Assembly: GCA_014523485.1 (NCBI GenBank)
Contig: JAATVK010000099.1
Coordinates: forward strand, 1 to 14,297
Direction of reading: 5' to 3'
Length of the DNA stretch: 14,297 nt
DNA from: Nitrososphaerales archaeon TH5894
Lineage (GTDB): Archaea; Thermoproteota; Nitrososphaeria; Nitrososphaerales; Nitrososphaeraceae
Both the position numbers and the translations under genes were made by a program. Shown in pieces: positions 12,788 to 14,297 of the stretch (its first letter is position 1; every line of letters starts with the position of its first letter). The notes under the pieces are model-generated. The model worked only from the letters and a program-made list of their open reading frames with translations. It made no database searches and was not told the DNA's origin.

Positions 12788-13951
12788 CTAATTCTTAAGG
12801 GATTCCCCACCTTTTCTATTTCTATAGTATTGATATAGAAATGTGGCTGCAACCAAGGTGATAGCTAATCCAATTAGTAATGATGAAATAAGATTAAAAG
12901 GACTTGCACCTTCAGTCAGTACCGAGGTAAATTGTAAGATTGGGTAGTATAATAAAATCAATATAACCAGTCTTAAAATATCGGACATAGTTTTGATGCT
13001 TCCCCTAAACCAATTACTTAATAATGTACCAGATAATATGGTTCCAATACCAATCCACAATAGCAAAATAGTACCTCTAAGGAAACTTCCAACTATCTCT
13101 TTATTCGTAACTATTTTAAAATTTGTCATATCTTCCGTAATAATTCCCTCTGGTATATGTGAAAGTCCATTCACTATAGACACTACCATTATTAATACTC
13201 CTGAAACTAAAGAAAAAATCCTTATAAAACTAGTAGGAGTTGGCTTTCCAAGTGCACTGATTGATTTATCAATATCAAATGCCCGTATGATAAACGCACA
13301 ACCCAAAATACTTAGGACTAAGGCAATGGCTTCCTTTGTCAATCCAAAAATAGTAGATATTCCACTTGCTACCAATAATGCACCTGGAACTCCAAGAAAG
13401 AATTTTGAATATCTAGGATCATAGACCAACATTTTGATATATTTAGCAAAAATTGCATAAGAATATTCTACACTTCTACTATGTTTAATCACGATCCGTT
13501 GTACAGAGATGATTGGTACCATAGATTGAATTACTGGAACAACTGTCTCATCATCTTCACCGTCAGAAACAATTACAGAAGCATCAGCTTTGAATTTATC
13601 TACAATATACTTTATTTCGTAACCGATTTTTTCGTCGCCTTCAATCCCTCTATTGTATTTTCCAGAAACGAGTGCAACTTCTGCATTATAACCTCTATTC
13701 AAAAGATCTTCATAAGTCTTTACAGCTGCAAATATGGCGTTTGCATCAGAATCTTCAGGATCTTCAATTGCTAAACGAACACCAGCGTTGATGCAAGAAT
13801 CCCTCCCAATAACTGGAGTATCAATTCCTCCTTTAGATCCAATGTCATCATCCCTATCTATACACAGGACAATTATACAGTTAAAACTCTTATTTTGGCT
13901 AGTAACTAAATCTCTTATGGATAGATTCTCGCCATTATTACCATTTGACAA
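12788..13951 (-). CDS. DUF373 family archaeal membrane protein
   Basis: A 387-aa protein of the archaeal DUF373 family, function unknown. The soluble N-terminal part (1-180) has the family motif IVLCIDRDDDIGSKGGIDTPVIGRD at 27-51, then EDPEDSDANAIFAA at 63-76 and VSDGEDDETVVPVIQS at 128-143. The DRDDD and SDGxxDE sites are acidic and could bind metal or nucleotide, which is inference. The C-terminal part has about six membrane helices, near 184-204, 206-223, 243-262, 288-311, 323-342 and 353-375. The start is TTG 13951; the Shine-Dalgarno GAGGT at 13958-13962 is 6 nt before it, while the nearby ATG at 13944 is out of frame. It lies ahead of uppS on the same strand, suggesting a role near the membrane or polyprenyl-carrier pathway. 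Confidence 0.92.
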   Translation of the reverse strand: MSNGNNGENLSIRDLVTSQNKSFNCIIVLCIDRDDDIGSKGGIDTPVIGRDSCINAGVRLAIEDPEDSDANAIFAAVKTYEDLLNRGYNAEVALVSGKYNRGIEGDEKIGYEIKYIVDKFKADASVIVSDGEDDETVVPVIQSMVPIISVQRIVIKHSRSVEYSYAIFAKYIKMLVYDPRYSKFFLGVPGALLVASGISTIFGLTKEAIALVLSILGCAFIIRAFDIDKSISALGKPTPTSFIRIFSLVSGVLIMVVSIVNGLSHIPEGIITEDMTNFKIVTNKEIVGSFLRGTILLLWIGIGTILSGTLLSNWFRGSIKTMSDILRLVILILLYYPILQFTSVLTEGASPFNLISSLLIGLAITLVAATFLYQYYRNRKGGESLKN

Positions 13952-13965
13952 AAGAGGACCTCTTT
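13951..13965 (-). promoter_or_regulatory. Ribosome-binding site of the DUF373 gene within a palindrome
   Basis: AAAGAGG-A-CCTCTTT is a perfect 7-bp inverted repeat with a 1-nt centre. It contains the Shine-Dalgarno GAGGT (minus strand 13962-13958), 6 nt before the TTG start. It decides the non-ATG start. The symmetry could be an operator or an RNA element controlling translation; this is not shown. Confidence 0.5.
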
Positions 13966-13984
13966 ATTTTATCATTTTTCGCAT

Positions 13985-14018
13985 TAATTAATTTATCTAT
14001 ACTACTCGAAATTAATTA
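13985..14018. repeat. 10-bp AT-only inverted repeat upstream of the DUF373 gene
   Basis: TAATTAATTT at 13985-13994 and AAATTAATTA at 14009-14018 are perfect inverted copies around a 14-nt loop. They lie between the partial gene's stop and the DUF373 start, where a promoter or terminator would be. The content is entirely A/T, so this may be chance. Confidence 0.3.
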
Positions 14019-14150
14019 TTAACTATATTATTGAATTGAATAAATAAAATTTAGGAATAATTTCGAGTAAAAAGAAATAGAATAAAATTTTTCTGAAGTT
14101 CTTATACTATTATCAGTAAAGATAAGGAGATCCAAAAGTAAATGTATCAT

Positions 14151-14297
14151 TTAATATGATAGGTCGTATCTACATATATGTAAATCATTATCTTCTTTCC
14201 ATAGATTTATTCTTTGATGAAACCAAGGATAAAAACTTGTATTCTTATCTTCAAATTGTTTCTTAATTATTTTGGCAATAGTCTTAGAAACTTGACC
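14151..14297 (-). CDS. Partial CDS, C-terminal 48 residues, unidentified
   Basis: An open frame entering from the window's right edge and ending at the TAA at 14151-14153. The 48 residues start GQVSKTIAKIIKKQFEDKN (amphipathic, lysine-rich helix), pass through an aromatic stretch SFYPWFHQRINLWKED and end DLHICRYDLSY. The mixed charged and aromatic composition is protein-like, and the strand matches the next genes. No family recognised; the rest lies outside the window. It is followed by ~185 nt of AT-rich intergenic DNA before the DUF373 promoter region. Confidence 0.5.
   Translation of the reverse strand, partial: GQVSKTIAKIIKKQFEDKNTSFYPWFHQRINLWKEDNDLHICRYDLSY

Noticed and set aside
12993..13424. 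143-aa plus-strand ORF opposite the DUF373 gene
   Set aside because: It is the antisense of the membrane-helix region of a clear DUF373 gene; hydrophobic codons create a long open shadow frame.
1..14297. tRNA, rRNA, CRISPR array, insertion sequence or integrase
   Set aside because: No cloverleaf-like GC-rich stretches, evenly spaced direct repeats, transposase motifs or terminal inverted repeats were found by eye on either strand.

Overview
The window is very AT-rich and reads as a chromosomal segment of an archaeon, most likely a member of the Thaumarchaeota/Nitrososphaeria, possibly a soil-type ammonia oxidiser. The domain call rests on an alpha2 archaeal-type glycyl-tRNA synthetase, the archaeal purine enzyme PurP, a DUF373 membrane protein, an archaeal-style cis-prenyltransferase with an N-terminal extension, TATA-like boxes 22-30 nt before several starts (short or leaderless mRNAs), T-tract terminators and many TTG/GTG starts. 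The class-level call is inference. No marker such as amoA or rRNA is present.

Layout. 27-1917 (+): glyS followed 13 nt later by a small zinc-cluster protein. 1948-5151 (-): nucleotide-sugar dehydrogenase, mtnA and a DUF59/PqqD-like fusion protein. 5255-6313 (+): purP, divergent from the dehydrogenase and convergent with a HEAT-repeat gene (6325-6822, -) that carries two HE pairs. 6887-7348 (+): an unknown protein. 7389-7799 (-): a stand-alone response-regulator receiver, divergent from a pentapeptide-repeat gene (7937-8419, +). 8713-10057 (+): apt and an MTA phosphorylase gene, overlapping by 8 nt. 10104-11201 (-): a three-gene cluster of two unknown proteins and a winged-helix protein. 11278-13951 (-): DUF373 membrane protein, uppS, a 51-aa small ORF and a NUDIX hydrolase. 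14151-14297 (-): the 3' end of an unidentified gene.

How the genes work together. MTA phosphorylase splits methylthioadenosine into adenine and methylthioribose-1-phosphate. Apt returns the adenine to AMP, and MtnA isomerises the sugar phosphate, so three genes in two places form the opening of methylthioadenosine salvage. PurP adds a de novo purine step. The nucleotide-sugar dehydrogenase (uronic-acid sugar nucleotides) and UppS (polyprenyl carrier lipid) both serve surface glycan or glycoprotein assembly. The rest is translation (GlyS), probable Fe-S or cofactor handling (DUF59/PqqD) and regulation (receiver, wHTH).

No mobile element, CRISPR array, tRNA, rRNA or defence cluster was seen. 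The most interesting items are the DUF59-PqqD fusion, the half-size HE-motif HEAT protein resembling half of a deoxyhypusine hydroxylase, the altered active site of the sugar dehydrogenase, the unannotated 51-aa ORF between uppS and the NUDIX gene, and the three-gene wHTH cluster of unknown function.
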